Shown piece by piece: positions 50,308 to 61,799 of a DNA stretch of 64,000 nt. The stretch covers positions 99,866-163,865 of the forward strand of contig NW_005178923.1 of the NCBI RefSeq assembly GCF_000350225.1. Direction: 5' to 3'. Numbering within the stretch: position 1 is the first letter of the stretch; each line of letters begins with the position of its first letter. The position numbers and the translations under genes are program-made. The notes beneath the pieces are model-generated. The model saw only the letters and a list, made by a program, of their open reading frames with translations. It searched no databases and was not told where the DNA came from. The DNA comes from Chondrus crispus (lineage: Eukaryota; Rhodophyta; Florideophyceae; Gigartinales; Gigartinaceae).

Positions 50308-51926
50308 CAAGGACCCAATTCGTTTTGGGAGGAGAACGACGAGTTCGACGCCGCCGACATCCAGCGCGCCGAAGACCCCGAGGCTGGCCGGCTCGATGCC
50401 CCGGTCGCCCCACCACAGGACGACCTTCCGGCCCCTCTTACGATAGAGGAGATAGCCGAGGAGCAACGCGTGTATGACTTCTGCCAAACCGTTTTGGCAC
50501 GACAGTCAGAGTCCCGGGACTCCGCGTTCTTCGAGGACTACCAAAGGGTGCCCAAACGGAGACACCCCTTCGACCCTGATATCGTTCAGGTGGTGGTACC
50601 TCGGACGCTTCGCGCCAGGCTCCTTCGCTTGTGCCACAATCCGGCCATCGCGGGGCACCCGGGACAGAACCGGATGTACTACGCACTTCGACGCGAGTAC
50701 TACTGGCCCCACCTGGCTGCAGACGTCGCAGCCACGGTGCGAGGGTGTCGAACCTGCGCGATGAACCGGGTCAAGCTGAGGAAACATCTCAACCGATTGA
50801 GGTTGTTTCCAGCTACGAGGCCTCTCGAGAGCCTCGCAATCAACATCTTGGGGCCGCTCCCCAAGACGAAGACAGGAAAACGATTCCTGCTCGTGATAAC
50901 GGACCGCTTTAGTAAGCTGACGCAAGTCGTTGCGCTCCGCACGATAACAGCGTACACGGTCGCAGTTGCGTTCTGCGACTCGTGGGTGTTCAAGTATGGC
51001 GTCCCTCGCACGTTGCTTTCGGACAACGGCCCTCAGTTTAATGCCAAGTTCTTCCACAGCACGTGCCGCGTTTTGGGGATAACGAATTTGTACACTTCGG
51101 CGTACCATCCCCAGACGAACGGGCAAGTCGAGCGATATAACCGAACAATCGCCTCGATGCTGAGGAACCACGTGGGTGAACACCAGGACGACTGGGATGT
51201 GTACGTGGGGCCGCTTACGTATGCGTACAACTCCCACGTACATCGAACCACACGCACTACGTCGTTTGAGCTCGTGCTCAGCAGGCCACCGCCGGAGTTC
51301 TCTCTCCGACGGGCGGACGGCGACGCGCCCCCTTCCGATAGGGGGAACCAACGTGCCGAGTTCCTCAAGACCTTGGACTCGACTATCCAAAAGGCCTACG
51401 GGAGCCTGCATCGGACGCAGGCTCGCTACAAGCGCGACTTCGATAAGCGCATACGACGTATTAATTCCCGGCTCCGTCCCGGAGAATACGTATATCTCAA
51501 CCCCACCGATGGGGCTAAGACATCGAACAAGCTCGCCTCGCCCGCTGTCGGACCCTACCGCGTGCTCGCCAATGACAGCCGAACCATCACGATCGATCGT
51601 GATGGGTCACCGAGCGAGTCTCCGCCAACCGCTGCGTGTACGCGCCGTCTCCGATAAACGCGCCACGAGCAAGTACGACGACCCCGCGGGACCTCGCCGA
51701 TAAGGTCACCGCGGGAACGCAGTATGCCGTTGAACGGCTACTGAGACATCGAGTCATGGAAGACGGAACTACGGAGTTCCTCATCAAGTGGGCGGATTAC
51801 GACGCGCCCACTTGGACTGCGCGGACACGCGTCCAGGAGGGGTTGGTCTCTCGTTACGCCCAACGCCTCCGGAGGCGCACCGGCAGAAGCCTCTCCCCAG
51901 ACGTGAACGCGGACGTTCACGCTTAA
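50308..51926 (+). pseudogene. E3B pol fragment: integrase and chromodomain
   Basis: Open in frame from the first base after the E2 LTR, starting within the acidic linker that precedes integrase (NDEFDAADIQ). The zinc module, INILGPLP, SDNGPQ and GQVERYNRT are all readable. INILGPLP replaces the first catalytic Asp of EIDILGPLP by Asn, so this copy would be catalytically dead. One G is missing from a G4 run at 51604-51606 compared with E3, which shifts the frame before the chromodomain; the chromodomain and tail NADVHA resume in the next frame to TAA at 51924-51926. Confidence 0.86.
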
Positions 51927-51935
51927 GGGGGGGAC
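51902..51935 (+). promoter_or_regulatory. Hairpin-PPT module at the end of E3B pol
   Basis: CGTGAACG, loop CGGA, CGTTCACG, then CTTAAGGGGGGG. Identical stem to E3. Confidence 0.7.
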
Positions 51936-52433
51936 CGGAACCGCTCCGTTACGGATAAGGGCATATCGACGAGCTCGCCTGAACTTAAGAGTCTGCTCCT
52001 GGAATTAGAACTTTTTGTCGCTAATCACGGCGCATGCCATGATTTAATTTTGGGAAGATTTCTTCCTCAGACGACAGCGCACCAATCAGGAACCGTGCTC
52101 TGATTTTTTGGCAGAAATTGTTTTCGCGGGAAATTACGACAATTTTTGGGATGATTTTCTGATTGCGCCGCGGACGGAAAAAGGTCGCAGCACACGTGTA
52201 TTACAAGAAAAACTCCCAATTCACGGCGCATTCCGTGTGGGAAATGGGTACCCTCCCCCGCAAATGGGATGACCGGAGGAGGCACCCCACCAAAGCCGAG
52301 AGTGGCGGACGACGTCCCGCTGCGGGGCCCACCGGATGAGAATCGGGAAGACTCCGACAAAGACACGGCCTCGAGCTTTCCACCGACCTTTTCCCCGCAC
52401 CCCGCGCGTGGGCATCGGAGCCGCGCTCCGGCG

Positions 52434-53345
52434 CCCTCGCCTCAGACGGAGAGGGACGCCAAGTGAAAGACCACCGCCCGCGCGCTCGCGCCCCCGCCTC
52501 CGGACGGCGAGGGGCGCGAAAGAAGACGACTACTGCACGCCCTACCCTCGCCACCGACGGTGAGAGGCATCAAGAAGAACGACCGCGTCGCGCGCCCTCG
52601 CCCCGAATGGCGAGGGACGCCGAGGATAAGAACGTTCGTCGCACGTTGGGCCCTCGTCACCGATGGCGAGGGGTCCCAAGGACAATACGAGCTTCAGTGC
52701 GCCCTGCCCCCGCGCCTCGATGGCGATGGGCTCGTTGATAAGGAGAATACCGTGCGCTCTGCCCTCGCCCCGATTGCCTGGGGGGACGAAAATGACACCC
52801 GCGTGGGACCTTGCCTCGGTGGAACCGGAGCGCGAGAAGCGCCGGAAAAAATCCTCGGGGAGCGCCGCGGGCCGAGCTTGCGAGGCCCAGGCGCTTCCAC
52901 GCGGACTTTCCGCCGCACCGCAGCGCGGAGTGGGGCGGCGGGCCGGATACTCCACGCGACGGGAATGACAGGCAACCGCGCTGCCCTACAAGCCCTCGCC
53001 GCCGACGGCGAGGGGGCCAAGAAGAATTGCATGCGTCGCGCGACGTTGCGCGCCGTGCTCTCGCCATCTGTGGCGAGGGCCGACAAGGATAAGGATCGTC
53101 GTCGCGCGTCGTCGCCCGCCGCGCCCTCGGCATCGGTGGCGAGGGCCACGAAGAATAAGGACCGGCGTCACGCCTCGTTGCGCGCGGCGCCCTCGCCATC
53201 GGTGGCGAGGGCCGACAAGGATAAGGACCGGCGTCACGCGTCGTTGCGCGCTGCGCCCTCGCCATCGGTGGCGAGGGCCGGCAAGGATAAGGATCGTCGT
53301 CGCGCTTCGCCGCGCGCCGCGCCCTCGCCACGGACGGCGAAGGCC
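52434..53345. repeat. Tandem hairpin array of E3B, expanded
   Basis: Same CCCTCGCC/GGCGAGGG hairpins as E3. Near its right end five regular units start at about 53058, 53124, 53190, 53256 and 53322 (66-bp period). E3 has three fewer units at the matching place. On the element's sense strand each unit encodes a 22-residue basic repeat with DKDRR and PSPSVARA. Array growth by whole units keeps both strands in frame. Confidence 0.87.
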
Positions 53346-53870
53346 GGCAAGTCTACTGTACGACGGGGGGCGGTACCGACCGCCACTGCCCGAGGCACAG
53401 GCGCCGGCGCGCCCGCCACGAAGGCGAGGTACGCCAGATAGAATACGGACTTCGCGTCTTCGCACTCTCGCCTCGACGGCGAGCGGCAAGAAGAAGGGTA
53501 GCGAATGACTACGCACCCGCCAACAGATCAGACATGCCCCGCTCTCCCGCGCCTCCGGCCGCCAAGAGGGAGCGATACAATTGGTCAGCACGCCGCACGT
53601 CACCGCCCTCACCTCTGTCACACCGCACGTCGCTGAAAAAAAGGGGGAGAGAAAACTCTGACGAAGGAAAGGCCCACGGACGCGCACAAGGTCGGGCGGG
53701 AAGGGCAGAGGGGGTCAACGCAGGCTAAGAAAAGGGACGAGCAGTCGGCACGCGCGCAAATGAACGCGAACGGAGAAACGGAGGACACTGCCCGGGGGGC
53801 GGAGTTGTTAGAGGGAACGGAGGCGATCGTACCGATAGCGCGGTCGGACATTTCTCTAGCTCTACAACCC

Positions 53871-53906
53871 GTGGACGCGGACGTCCCCGCTTAAGGGGGG
53901 GGCCAT
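53871..53906 (+). promoter_or_regulatory. 3' polypurine tract and hairpin module of E3B
   Basis: GTGGACG, loop CGGA, CGTCCCC (one mismatch), then GCTTAAGGGGGGGGG up to the LTR. Compared with the pol-end copy one A-T pair is replaced by G-C on both arms. Confidence 0.72.
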
Positions 53907-54590
53907 GTAGTATAATCCCCCCCTGGGGCTTTTTAGTTAGATTAGATCAACAACGGGATCTAGTGCTGTAGAGCCCGATGCTCTACAGTACTACTGCGCG
54001 TGGCCACGTGTACCCCTCGGGTACCGGGCGCACGCGTGCACACGTGCACACGTGTACCGCGCGGGACGGAAGCGCACACACACACGTGTACTGTCAGCCA
54101 CGATGGCTGACAGTATTACAGTACGGTCCGATCTGTACTACAGTAGTCCACTACAGTACTTCGGTACTGTAGTGTTATAGATTGTTTTGTATATTAAATA
54201 TGGAGCGGACCGGCGGGGTGGAGGGAGACAAGCACGGACTGGTCACTCACCGACCGTCAAGGTCCGACTTCCCGCTTATTCTAAGGTAACGCTCGCTAAT
54301 TACCTTAGAAGCGGCACCGAGCGCGGGTTGAGGACGCGCGCTGTACGCCCACGAGCCGGCTCCGCCTCGGCCCGTCGGTACTGCATCGTTACCCAGTACC
54401 GCGCCGGGGCGTCGAGGCGTCGAACCGCTCGCGTGTACCGGCGTCCTCCCCGTTCCCGCTCTACCACACTACCCGGGCCCGCTGCCCGGTGCCGTTTGCT
54501 GGTGTCCCGCATCACCCCCGTCTTCCCGATCGACAAGGGTCTCGGTCGAACTGTGCATACACCCCTATCGCTGGGGGTGTTTATGCTACA
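53907..54590 (+). repeat. 3' LTR of E3B (684 bp)
   Basis: TGTAGTATAATCC...GGGTGTTTATGCTACA, the reverse complement of the E3 LTRs, with few differences. It is followed by ATGAG, then E4 integrase coding sequence. Confidence 0.9.
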
Positions 54591-57490
54591 ATGAGTACAA
54601 ATTCCCCTTCCATAAAGTTTGCATGCTTCACGCCTGTTTTCTCGTTATGCTGCCGGATTGGAGCATCCCGATTCTTCGTACGGAGTTCAGTAACGTCCTT
54701 ATATATGTCGTCCGGAACCTTGAGCAGCTGCTCCGTGTTCATGAGCTTGAGTGCGCGTCCTGCTGGAAATGACGTAAGCTGTGTTCTGTCTGGGAGGACG
54801 ATGAGCCTCAGCGGGTTGTCAGCTGGTAGACCAGAGAAAACTGTGACCGGAGCGCGATTTCCCACGCTTACGGGAGGTATGTGGTTGATCACTGACTGTA
54901 CAAGAGGAATTACGTGTGTACATTGAGTGGGGGACATCCTGAACTCCGAGAGAAGGGCCCTGCAACACCGCAAAAGTTCTCTGCAAACGTGCTCGACAGT
55001 GCCGTTAGATTTAGGACTGTGAGGCACTGTGAAGTGGTGATGGGCTTGTAGTGCTCGGTTCAAGGAGTGTATGAGCTTATTTTTGAAGTAAGTGCCCTGA
55101 TATGAGATAGAGGTAGGGACGACACCGAAAGCGGAAACCACTGCAGTAGAGCGGAGACGGCAGCTTCGGACGTAGGATCGGGCGAAAGTTTCAACAAAGT
55201 GTATAAGGATGCGTCATCCTTGATCATCATGACGTAGTGCAGTTCCTGTGCGCTTGGGCCTAGGTACAAGAAATCGAAATGGATGAGCTCGTTGGGTCTG
55301 TCCGAATGCATGGCGTGGACCAGAGGCCTCGGAGTGCGAGTGTTCCCCGACGTTAGCGCACAATGTAGGCATGTGCGACAGAATTGGGCGATGTCCGCGT
55401 CGATACGGTCGCAGATGAAAATGGCCTTGATAGCCTGGGCCGTGGCAGTGGCGCCTCGGTGGCCACCACGGCCGCAAAGCCTGATTACGCGGATGCGCCA
55501 CTGGAGGGAGACGCCACGGGGTGGGATTCATATAACCCCTGGGGTCAATTGGAGCATCCCATCGGGAGAGGTGTTCGCCAGAGCGGCCGGGGGCGGGGCA
55601 GCCCTCCGTTGGGATAAGATTATATCGTTACGGGTAGGCCGCGTAAAGTCCGCGTCGCGGTCGCGGACGAGCGGAGTCTAAAGTAGAGCTGCTAAGCGAA
55701 GATGAACGACTTCGCCAGCCGCTGGATGAGAGCGGACCGTGCCCCTGCGACATAGCAAATCGGCCCAGCAATTGTACTCGCCACTTATATGAACAATCTT
55801 GTACTCAAAGTTGGACAGAAGCACACCCCATCGCCTTACCCTGTTCAGAGAGTTGGGGTTGACGGCGTAAATTGCTTGTTCGGGGTGGTAAATGAAACCC
55901 AATCTACTGTGTTCCGTAAAACGAAAACCCCTTGAGGACGAAGAGGAAGATAATCCAGGCGTTCGACGCTATTTATGATAGCAGAAGCTTCCTTTTCAGG
56001 AGTAGACCAGTGGGTACTGTAGCCCGAAAATGTTCCCGACAGAAATGCCAAGGGGGCGTGGTGCTGTTCCACGAAAGGAGATGACAAATCCTCGAGCGGA
56101 ATTGTATAAGAATCCCAGACCAGTGCTGTTTGATCGCGTCCGTAAACAGACACAGGCTTTTGTCCAGCTGAGGATGGGAGAGGCGAACAGCGTTGGCTAG
56201 AGCGGAATTTGTAGAGTCGAATGCGCGGAGATAAACATCACTCCACGCTACGGATTCCAGCAAGTCTTTCGCGACTGCAAGCGCTTTCCGCGTGCTTGTA
56301 TTCCTTCTCCAGAAGCTGTGCGATTGGGACAGTAACTGTTGTGAACTGCAGAATACAGGAACGCACCCAGTTAGGGGCGCATAAAAACTGCTGCAGTGCA
56401 TCCCCTGTAGAAGGCGGTGGCATGTTTACGAGCGCTTCTAAGCGGGAAGGGTCCCGTCGGACCCCTTTTCCTTCGATTACCCTTGCGCACCATTTCACCT
56501 CCGAGAGAACAAGCCTGCATTTCTTCGCATGCAGCTTTAGACCGGAACCATGACAGACTTCGAAGAACTTACGAAGGACGTGCAGAAGGGAGGTAGCATC
56601 TGTGCCGTACAGAAGCATGTCGTCCAACCACAGGAGCATGGATTACGCGACTGACTCGCAGAGCAGCTGCACGGAGCTCTGGTAGAATGCAACGGCGTTT
56701 CGTTATCCGTGCATGACTCTGGTTAGACTGTAGACTCTATCCGGTGTTATAATCCTTCGGCACTCCTGGGAATCCTCGTGGAGTGGGAGTTGCCAATAGC
56801 CATGACACAAGTCTATGGTCGCGAAGTAGTGTCGCCCGGAGAGGTGGGCCGTGACCGACTCGAGGTCCGGCATGAGCCAGGCATGTGAGACAGTTACTTT
56901 GCTCTCCAGACGTAAATGCGTCGTGAAACGCCATTTTCAGGGCCGGGCTTAGGGACCACAAGAGGAGCTGACGCCTATGCGCTTGACGGATTTCGGCGGA
57001 TGAAGCCCAAGTCCAGCCGTTCTTTGACCTTTGTTTGTGAGAAAAATGATTGCTGTTCCGAGTACCGTCTCGGCTTGGCTCTGACTGGAACGGAGTCGGG
57101 GGCGAGGCGGATTTCTATGGGGGTAATGTCGCAGGGAGGATTGGAACCCAGTTTCGTCCCGAATATGTCCGCGTATCTAGACAGAATGTGGGACACAGAG
57201 ATTGTGGCGTGATCGGCACCATAATCGCCGGACACCCACACGGGCACTGTATCCATGAGCTTAGCCCGTATACGATCTCTGGACTGGGTAGCAGTGTTCC
57301 CCGCAGAAGTTTCCTCGACATAAGAATTTTTGAAGCGCCTGAGAGCACCGTCCGACTTGGTCTTGTGGTATGCGTCTAGGAGCTCGCGTTTCTTTGTTCC
57401 CGCTGTCTTTGTACAATGCCAGAGGAAATGCCTGAATCCGGCGCATGCTTGGTCAATAAGGTACAGAATCGCTTCCCTGGAGATCTTCAT
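54591..57490 (-). pseudogene. E4 pol remnant: RT, RNase H, integrase
   Basis: From right to left: RT start with ADIFGTKLGSNPPCDITPIEIRL and RAKPRRYSE (57000-57200); RT active-site region LLWLDDMLLYG near 56620; connection and RNase H pieces (55850-56400) ending in EYNCWADLLCR. An integrase zinc-module remnant lies near 55400, and an integrase core/C-terminus reads FTVPHSPKSNGTVEH (54980) through GEFVLI at 54600. Catalytic motifs lie in several frames with many stops. The glutamate of NGTVEH and the D-D of WLDD survive. E3B is inserted at the C-terminal end. Confidence 0.75.
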
Positions 57491-57658
57491 AGCTGTAGTC
57501 GAGGTGCCGGAGGTCGTGGGCTTGTTTGTTGTGAGGTTCGGTAAAAATTCTTCGCTGAGGGATGCACTGTCCCTGCCGCTGTCCCAGATAGATTCGGTGC
57601 GGTGGTACTGTTCTTGTCCTTGGTACCGTCTTTGTAATAAACCCGATAGCTGCCGCGG

Positions 57659-58357
57659 CTAGTGGGCGTTGTCGTCGACGAATGAATTCGTCCCAGTACA
57701 CGACACGTCGTGAGCCGTGTCGTGTACTGGGACGAATTCATTGCATGAAACCGCTTTCGCTACGACGTAGGCAAAAAACAGTTTCCTATCTTTGCGCAGA
57801 GGCGCTTGGTGCAAAGGTAGATTGTTGACAATCTTTGTTCTCAGGGCGTGGGGCCGAAGCAGAGGGAATATATGGCCGACGCCCACCTTAGGGTTGGAAG
57901 TGACCAATTCTTCATACTTCTTCTGTCCAAGAAATGTCTTATAATCTGCAAACAGGCCTAGAACCCTGAGTCTTGGATCCGGTTCATGGACGTTCATTCC
58001 AACTGCTCTATTGACCGCGCTTTCGAGGTCTTGCAAGGAGCAGTTCTGGAAAGAATTATCGCCTTGCTCTTCCAACCAGGTCAAGAGAACACCATCAAAG
58101 AGTTCATCAATGTTTGTTACGAATGGAAAAGGATCAAGGTCGATCAGTGACGTGAGAAGATCGAAGTACACAGATGCGACGAGTTTGACGGCCTTGAAGG
58201 CGCTGGCTTTCAAAGTTGCGTCTTGGAAACGCCAAAGATAGCGTGCGCGTTCTCGAAGGAAAGTCTGAATCTTTCATCTACCAAGAAATCGAAGTTCCGG
58301 GTGCTAGTGTCAAACGAAAACTGGCGGGCCGACGGTGCGGCCGCCTGATTCAGCCAT
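57659..58357 (-). pseudogene. E4 gag remnant
   Basis: The minus-strand ATG at 58357 (MAESGG) opens a short frame that stops after 15 codons; the rest is readable in another frame to 57659 as a largely helical, acidic protein (SLIDLDPFPFVTNIDEL and onward), consistent in position with Gag. I see no zinc knuckle. Its C-terminal end contains the perfect 26-bp inverted repeat at 57682-57741, which disrupts the original sequence. The assignment rests mainly on position before the RT. Confidence 0.5.
57682..57741. repeat. Perfect 26-bp inverted repeat with 8-base loop
   Basis: The arms 57682-57707 (ATGAATTCGTCCCAG...) and 57716-57741 are exact reverse complements around TCGTGAGC. In decayed DNA such perfection points to a recent local event or a cloning/assembly artefact. 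Confidence 0.95.
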
Positions 58358-59586
58358 GTTCAAGCGTAGACCGAGAGAAAAGCTGAATTGATCACTGTTT
58401 CTAGCACTTGCGGAGTGCTCTCTGGGGCCATGCAAGGGCTCCTGCTCAGAGGATAAAAAGGGAGAGGCTGATGCCCTTCTTCTGCTGAGCTGCACTGGGC
58501 CTCTATCTCTTATTCTAAGACAGGTACCCTATCGGTACCGGGGATGGAGCCCTAGGGGGCTGGTACGTACCGAATTGGGTAATAGCCAAAATCCAAACGT
58601 CCACCCAAAATGGCAGCAGACAGCAGACTGCTACAATGTAGCACGGTATCGTAATGTGGTGTATAGACTTTCCAGATTTGTGAATATCATCGTCGACTGT
58701 CGGTATTGTCGGTACTCTTAGATCCTGACAAAACCGCAGGCGGTAACAGCCTTCGGGGGGAACAGTAGGATTTAGGTAGACCAATGTTCTTCATCACGTA
58801 AAGGGAGACATCGAAAACTCCCAATGCCACCTTTTACCAAACCTTTTGACTCCGCCCAACGAGCAGAGACTGCAGCCGCGACACAGGTGTCTGCTCATCC
58901 GTTCCCCCTCTTCCATTACGGAACAAGGGAGGTTGAACTGTGGTGGAAGCTTAGCAAGTAGCAGTGATAGCAGAAATCCCCGTTTATTGTGTGAACCTGT
59001 TCGCATTTTCATCACCACTTGGCATTTGCATATATACCAAAAATACAGACATTACAATTGTTCAAAAACTCCTGTAAAAGCCCTCACAACAATTACTTGT
59101 CATGTAGCACTCTCGACTTTTGAGACTAACTTCCACGAAGGGTCATTATGGGACACCTGTCAAACTTTTAATTGTTAAAATAGCTGTCACTGCCGCCCTG
59201 CACAAACAAAAGCAACTAGCAGACGCAGCCTAGAATGACGGTCAACATGATGTACCCTGACATCGACGTAGCTGCCTTTGCTGGCTTTGCATTCAAATTT
59301 TCCCAGGCTGGCCCTGTGTTTGGCGAGTCAGTTAAAAATGGTTAAGTCTAGACAACAATTCTGATAGTGGGGGCCGGCAGTTACCAACTCAAACAGGCCA
59401 ACAACTATTTCTACCGCGACGCGAAAAGATCGTAACGGCAATATGCGAACTACCCGTCTCGTTCTCTCTCGCTTTCGACAGCTACCAAAAACCTCATCCT
59501 GCGCTTCCGCCTCCTTTCGCGCTAAAGCTCCAGAAACTGCCTTGGAACTCCTTGCCCTCACCTTTTCAAGCACCACGGATTTCGAC
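58358..59586. other. Region between E4 gag and the pogo-like remnant
   Basis: No gene. Probably includes the E4 5' UTR and LTR remains, but I found no paired repeat to define them. Short frames at 58515-58784 and 59328-59711 have no recognisable content. Confidence 0.35.
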
Positions 59587-61404
59587 TTACGCGGTTTGTG
59601 GTGAGCTATTTTTTCGCTTTGCGTCTTCCCGCTGCTTTCGATGCTTCGCGGCGGCCCGGTGCTCTTCTTTGCGAGCCTTTTCAGCTGCTTTGACAACAAG
59701 AATGGCATCACGTTCCATTTGTCTGCAAAGCCTGTCCCGCTGCCTCTCTTCCCGCATCCTCGTTTGGGACTCTATCCGCTCAACGCAGTCACTTTGCTTC
59801 CGAATTTTATCGCCTTCCCTCTCGATTTGCCTCTGCATTTCATCAGCGTCACGCTTCAAACGTCTTTCGAATGCCTCGCCTACCGTAACGCATTCCGCTG
59901 GAGCACGTGCTTTCAACTGCACATTCTCAGGAGCCGTGCTGCTTCGTGCTGTAGGGGCACTCTGCGACGATCCTCTGCACATCAATACTGCGTTTACAGT
60001 CTCCACATCTCTCAGCAGTATTGTGAGCTTCTGGATTTTTGTAGCCGGGCCCATGCAACTGGACATTATATTCATTACTTCGGACCAGACATTCTGATCG
60101 CTTTGACATTGCTGAAACATTGGTAAGCTAGAGTTAAAAAACTGGGGTTTTCAGCCAGACGGGTGGTGTTCTCATTTTTCCCGTCGGCTCTGCTTTTGAA
60201 GAGGTCGGCGAAGTTTTTGTCGAACAGGAAAACGCCTGTCTTTTCGATTGCTGCAGTAATTTCGGCCGGTGTGATGTTTGCAAATCCATGCACCCCACAT
60301 GCCAGGTTGAAATTGATTTGCGTAGTATCGGTGAGGCCGCTTCTACAAAAATCGTCTCTCATTGTTCTAAGCCAGTGCTTAAATCTCCGGTCGATGTCTT
60401 GATCACAAGTTTGTAGGAAGTGAGAGGTGTTGGCGGGCCAACAACAGCTTCACATCAATTTTCCTGCACACTTCAATCCACTCTATGCCGTTGCAGGAGA
60501 TGTGATCGTAAAAGGAAAGGAGATATGAGTTCTCTGACGGCAAAATGTTTCGAACGAACTGGTTGATATGTGTCACCACAGCTGGCAGAACTGGCATTTA
60601 CATGGAGCCATTTTCCGTGACTTGACAACAGCGTTACTCGGGAACCAATCGCTGTTAACAAACTTGTGGCACAAACGGTCTATACTGTGAAACGATCTAT
60701 TAACTGGTTGGAACCAATTAGACATCATTCTCCTCCCTGAAATGATGAAGAAAGGTGGGGGTTTACGACCACAACCGGTCACAGCAGCAACAGCTGTTAT
60801 GTGCTTACTCAACCTTGCGCCCAGGTCAAACCAATAAAACCACTGTGATAGGAGTCTGCAGATGAAAACACCTTCCTTTTATGGCCTCCAGTAGCATCCA
60901 AAGACGTCTCTTCAATGTTCCAAACGTCATTTCCTCACGATAAAATGCTTGGATTAGCTTGGGAGATTTTCTCTAAGGTAGTAAAAACATGTTTGAACAT
61001 GTTCATAGCTTTCAGCCTGAAGCTTGGCATATTCCTTGCTCTCCGATTTTTGAAGGTGATATCTCCGCGTACGTAATGATCTCACAGCGTCATCTGAAGG
61101 TACACCATGTTTCCAACCGGCACGAACATCTGCTGCTACGCGAGCCATGATAGTATGGAGACCCTCAAGATCAATGGCAAAGCCGTGGGATGCAGCAACT
61201 ATTCCCATAATATCATTCTCTCCTCCTCAAAGGACAGGACAGTCGAGCGACCTTTCTGCTCCATGCGCAACATTTTTGACACTCGAGCAGTGTTTTTTGC
61301 GTCTCAAAGCCGTTTTAAGGCTGCTACAGTAGACTTGGGAACACTAGATTATCTGGATACTGTTGGCAATGACGGTGAGGTCGTTTTGAGGAGACGGAAC
61401 GCAT
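59587..61404 (-). pseudogene. Pogo/Tc5-like DDE transposase remnant
   Basis: Read right to left on the minus strand: an ATG near 61404; a helix-turn-helix piece STVAALKRL and KGRSTVLSFEEE (61200-61320); a second DNA-binding region GWKHGVPSDDAVRSL; and catalytic-core pieces HITAVAAVTGCGRKPPPFFIISG (60800), then YLLSFYDHISCNG with the second aspartate (60520). A C-terminal segment (60200-60350, FANITPAEITAAIEKTGVFLFD) is typical of DDE_1 transposases, and a long Arg/Glu-rich helical tail runs to 59587. Several stops and shifts separate the pieces. No terminal inverted repeats were delimited. Confidence 0.7.
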
Positions 61405-61799
61405 TTTTGCGATGTTCGGTTTGATGGGCGAGGAATTGTTCTCGTTTGCGTCTCAAGTTCGCCTGTCAGCGCATGGAGCGGGGCATGGTTCCGCAACTTC
61501 AAGTCTCAAGATCTGGAGATCTAAAGATATCAATGAGAGAATCACGGCTGCGCATATCACTGAGCGGTGCTTTGAAACGTATAACGTTTGCGCGCGCAAT
61601 TTGTGACACAAAGTTCAAAGTTTGGCGGTAAATGGGGTGTTTCGGTTGTCATTGGAGGCGTTGCGAGAAGCATGGCTGTCACCAGCGCTCCTTGACCCCC
61701 TGCGATGTGCGTAATTCATGCAATGCATTCGAGAGATTCAGGGAAAGGGGCCAAGAGGGTGCTCTACATGTATCAGTCTACTGCCCTGATTTTACCTGC
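61405..61799. other. Spacer before copia element C2
   Basis: No gene or clear repeat recognised. It may hold the right end of the pogo-like element. Confidence 0.4.

Larger units (their letters stand above)
50308..54590 (+). mobile_element. E3B, 5'-truncated E3-type element
   Basis: Starts abruptly in the middle of pol at the E2 LTR, then runs in plus orientation through integrase, chromodomain, hairpin-PPT module, conserved block, hairpin array, antisense leader, second module and 3' LTR. The LTR ends at 54590 within the E4 integrase region. Coding identity to E3 is very high. The missing 5' half was probably lost when E2 copies recombined. Confidence 0.87.
54591..58357 (-). mobile_element. 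Old Ty3/gypsy element E4, decayed
   Basis: Minus-strand gag, RT, RNase H and integrase pieces in the right order, full of stops and frameshifts. The type differs from E1-E3: no chromodomain is seen and the motifs differ. The 3' end is displaced by E3B. No LTR pair could be delimited; the 5' LTR may lie between 58358 and 59300. Confidence 0.7.

Noticed and set aside
54591-58357. Grouping E4 with the E1-E3 family
   Set aside because: Its RT and integrase motifs differ, no chromodomain or shared PBS is visible, and decay is far greater.
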